A stretch of 64,000 nucleotides of DNA, from NCBI GenBank assembly GCA_000169115.1, contig AAVV01000001.1, forward strand, positions 372,001-436,000, read 5' to 3'. Under the pieces are notes generated by a model. It had not been told where the DNA came from and did no database searches. It saw only the letters and a list, made by a program, of their open reading frames with translations. This DNA comes from a marine gamma proteobacterium HTCC2080 (GTDB lineage Bacteria > Pseudomonadota > Gammaproteobacteria > Pseudomonadales > Halieaceae). Shown here in pieces: positions 63,255 to 64,000 of the stretch (positions are counted from its first letter, which is position 1; each line of letters opens with the position of its first letter). The position numbers and the translations under genes are program-made.

Positions 63255-64000
63255 ATGAAATACCTATCCATGATAAATCTACGAATAACTATCTCTGGGC
63301 TGTTGGTAGGCTTCTGCTTGCTGGGTTGCTCGCAGCGCGAAGAATCTCATGAGACAACGTCAGATTCGTCGCTGGATTCACCTGTTGTCAGTGTCATTGT
63401 GAGTCCCAACGATAGTCGGGAATATCGTTCACTGTCTTTGGCGAACGGTATCGAGGTCTTATTGGTTTCAGATCCACAGGTAGAAAAATCGGCTGCTGCC
63501 TTGAGCGTAGGTGTAGGCCTCATGTTCGATCCCATGGACTACCAAGGTATGGCGCATTATCTCGAGCACATGTTGTTCATGGGGACTGAGGCTTTTCCTG
63601 AGGTTGATGCCTACATGAATTTCATGAGCGAAAACGGGGGTTCTCGCAACGCCTACACTTGGCTCGATATCACAAACTACATGTTCGAAATTAAAAACAG
63701 TGCCTACGAAGGGGCGCTAGATCGCTTTTCGCATTTTTTCAAAACCCCTCTGTTGGATCCCGAGTACATAGAGAAAGAAAAAAATGCTGTCAATGCAGAG
63801 TGGTCCATGCGACGGGAAATGGACTACTTCGGTATGTTTAAGCTTGGCAGAAGTTTTCTGGGAGACCATGCGGCCAATCGCTTTTTAATTGGTAACTTGG
63901 AGAGTTTGGCGGATAAGCCGGGATCGTCGCTACATAGTGCAACCGTCGAGTTTTTCGATAAGTACTACTCCGGCAATATTATGAAAGTGGCGATGGTGAG
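63255..64000 (+). CDS. M16 (insulinase/pitrilysin) family peptidase, truncated by the window edge
   Basis: The visible 248 residues start with ATG 63255, with AGGAGG 5-9 bases upstream. A lipobox LLGC follows the signal peptide, so it is a lipoprotein. The zinc motif HYLEHMLFMGTEAFPEVDAY (HxxEH) is complete, with the downstream Glu expected in KEKNAVNAEWSMRRE. Lipid-anchored pitrilysin homologues of this kind occur in many marine gammaproteobacteria. The C-terminal half is outside the window. Confidence 0.93.
   Translation, partial: MKYLSMINLRITISGLLVGFCLLGCSQREESHETTSDSSLDSPVVSVIVSPNDSREYRSLSLANGIEVLLVSDPQVEKSAAALSVGVGLMFDPMDYQGMAHYLEHMLFMGTEAFPEVDAYMNFMSENGGSRNAYTWLDITNYMFEIKNSAYEGALDRFSHFFKTPLLDPEYIEKEKNAVNAEWSMRREMDYFGMFKLGRSFLGDHAANRFLIGNLESLADKPGSSLHSATVEFFDKYYSGNIMKVAMV

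Noticed and set aside
1-64000. tRNA genes, CRISPR arrays and insertion sequences
   Set aside because: None was recognised by eye: no T-loop/acceptor pairs other than tmRNA, no spacer-repeat pattern and no transposase-like frame.

Overview
The window reads as chromosomal DNA of a marine-type gammaproteobacterium. The block smpB, ratA, ratB, bamE, fur, recN, grpE, dnaK, dnaJ, dapB is the arrangement known from Pseudomonas-like genomes. The many acyl-CoA, oxidoreductase and TetR genes resemble the OM60/NOR5 (Halieaceae) and related oligotrophic marine groups. That placement is inferred from gene content only, since no 16S gene lies in the window.

Layout. Positions 1-6,900 hold a truncated membrane protein, a phospholipase D/cardiolipin-synthase-like lipoprotein, an AsmA-like envelope protein, a methyltransferase and the ribosome-rescue hydrolase ArfB. 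Positions 7,180-18,700 are a catabolic island: FAH-family hydrolase, MFS transporter and alpha/beta hydrolase; a divergent DUF1330 gene; then TetR, aldehyde dehydrogenase, MDR oxidoreductase and an AhpD-like protein; and a DUF3604 protein and a phosphotransferase. Two near-identical double palindromes at 10,533-10,571 and 15,162-15,201 suggest that one TetR controls both divergent promoters. Positions 18,760-19,570 hold the tmRNA gene ssrA (minus strand) followed by about 2.7 tandem copies of a 155-156 bp unit. Each unit carries an intrinsic terminator, and the units carry a copy of the last ~22 bases of ssrA.

Positions 19,700-25,900 hold threonine aldolase, two c-type heme proteins (one a Vgb-like propeller), a class C beta-lactamase-like hydrolase, and overlapping MOSC and crotonase genes. 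Positions 25,999-27,957 are an EF-hand protein, an ECF sigma factor, a probable anti-sigma factor and a CnrX/CpxP-like periplasmic sensor, forming one signalling unit. Positions 28,200-41,300 are core housekeeping: TauE, SmpB, an NSS symporter, RatA/RatB, BamE, a Fur without any cysteine, RecN, HrcA, GrpE, DnaK, DnaJ, DapB and a thioredoxin-TPR chaperedoxin. Sigma-32-type promoters stand before grpE and dnaK. Positions 41,500-50,030 hold two acyl-CoA dehydrogenases, AceK, two histidine phosphatases, TesB, a protein made of two fused TetR repressors and an enoyl-CoA hydratase.

Positions 50,050-59,120 (all minus strand) are the most unusual part. They hold a REC-GGDEF-EAL protein coupled to a secreted subtilase, a small secreted protein built from eight 13-residue repeats with the core ASRWIIR, and a 1448-residue hybrid histidine kinase with a periplasmic propeller sensor. 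I do not recognise the repeat protein. The neighbourhood suggests a secreted repeat product that could be protease-processed and sensed, which is inference only. The window ends with nadA, bepA, tusA, a PerM/AI-2E family protein and a truncated M16 peptidase.
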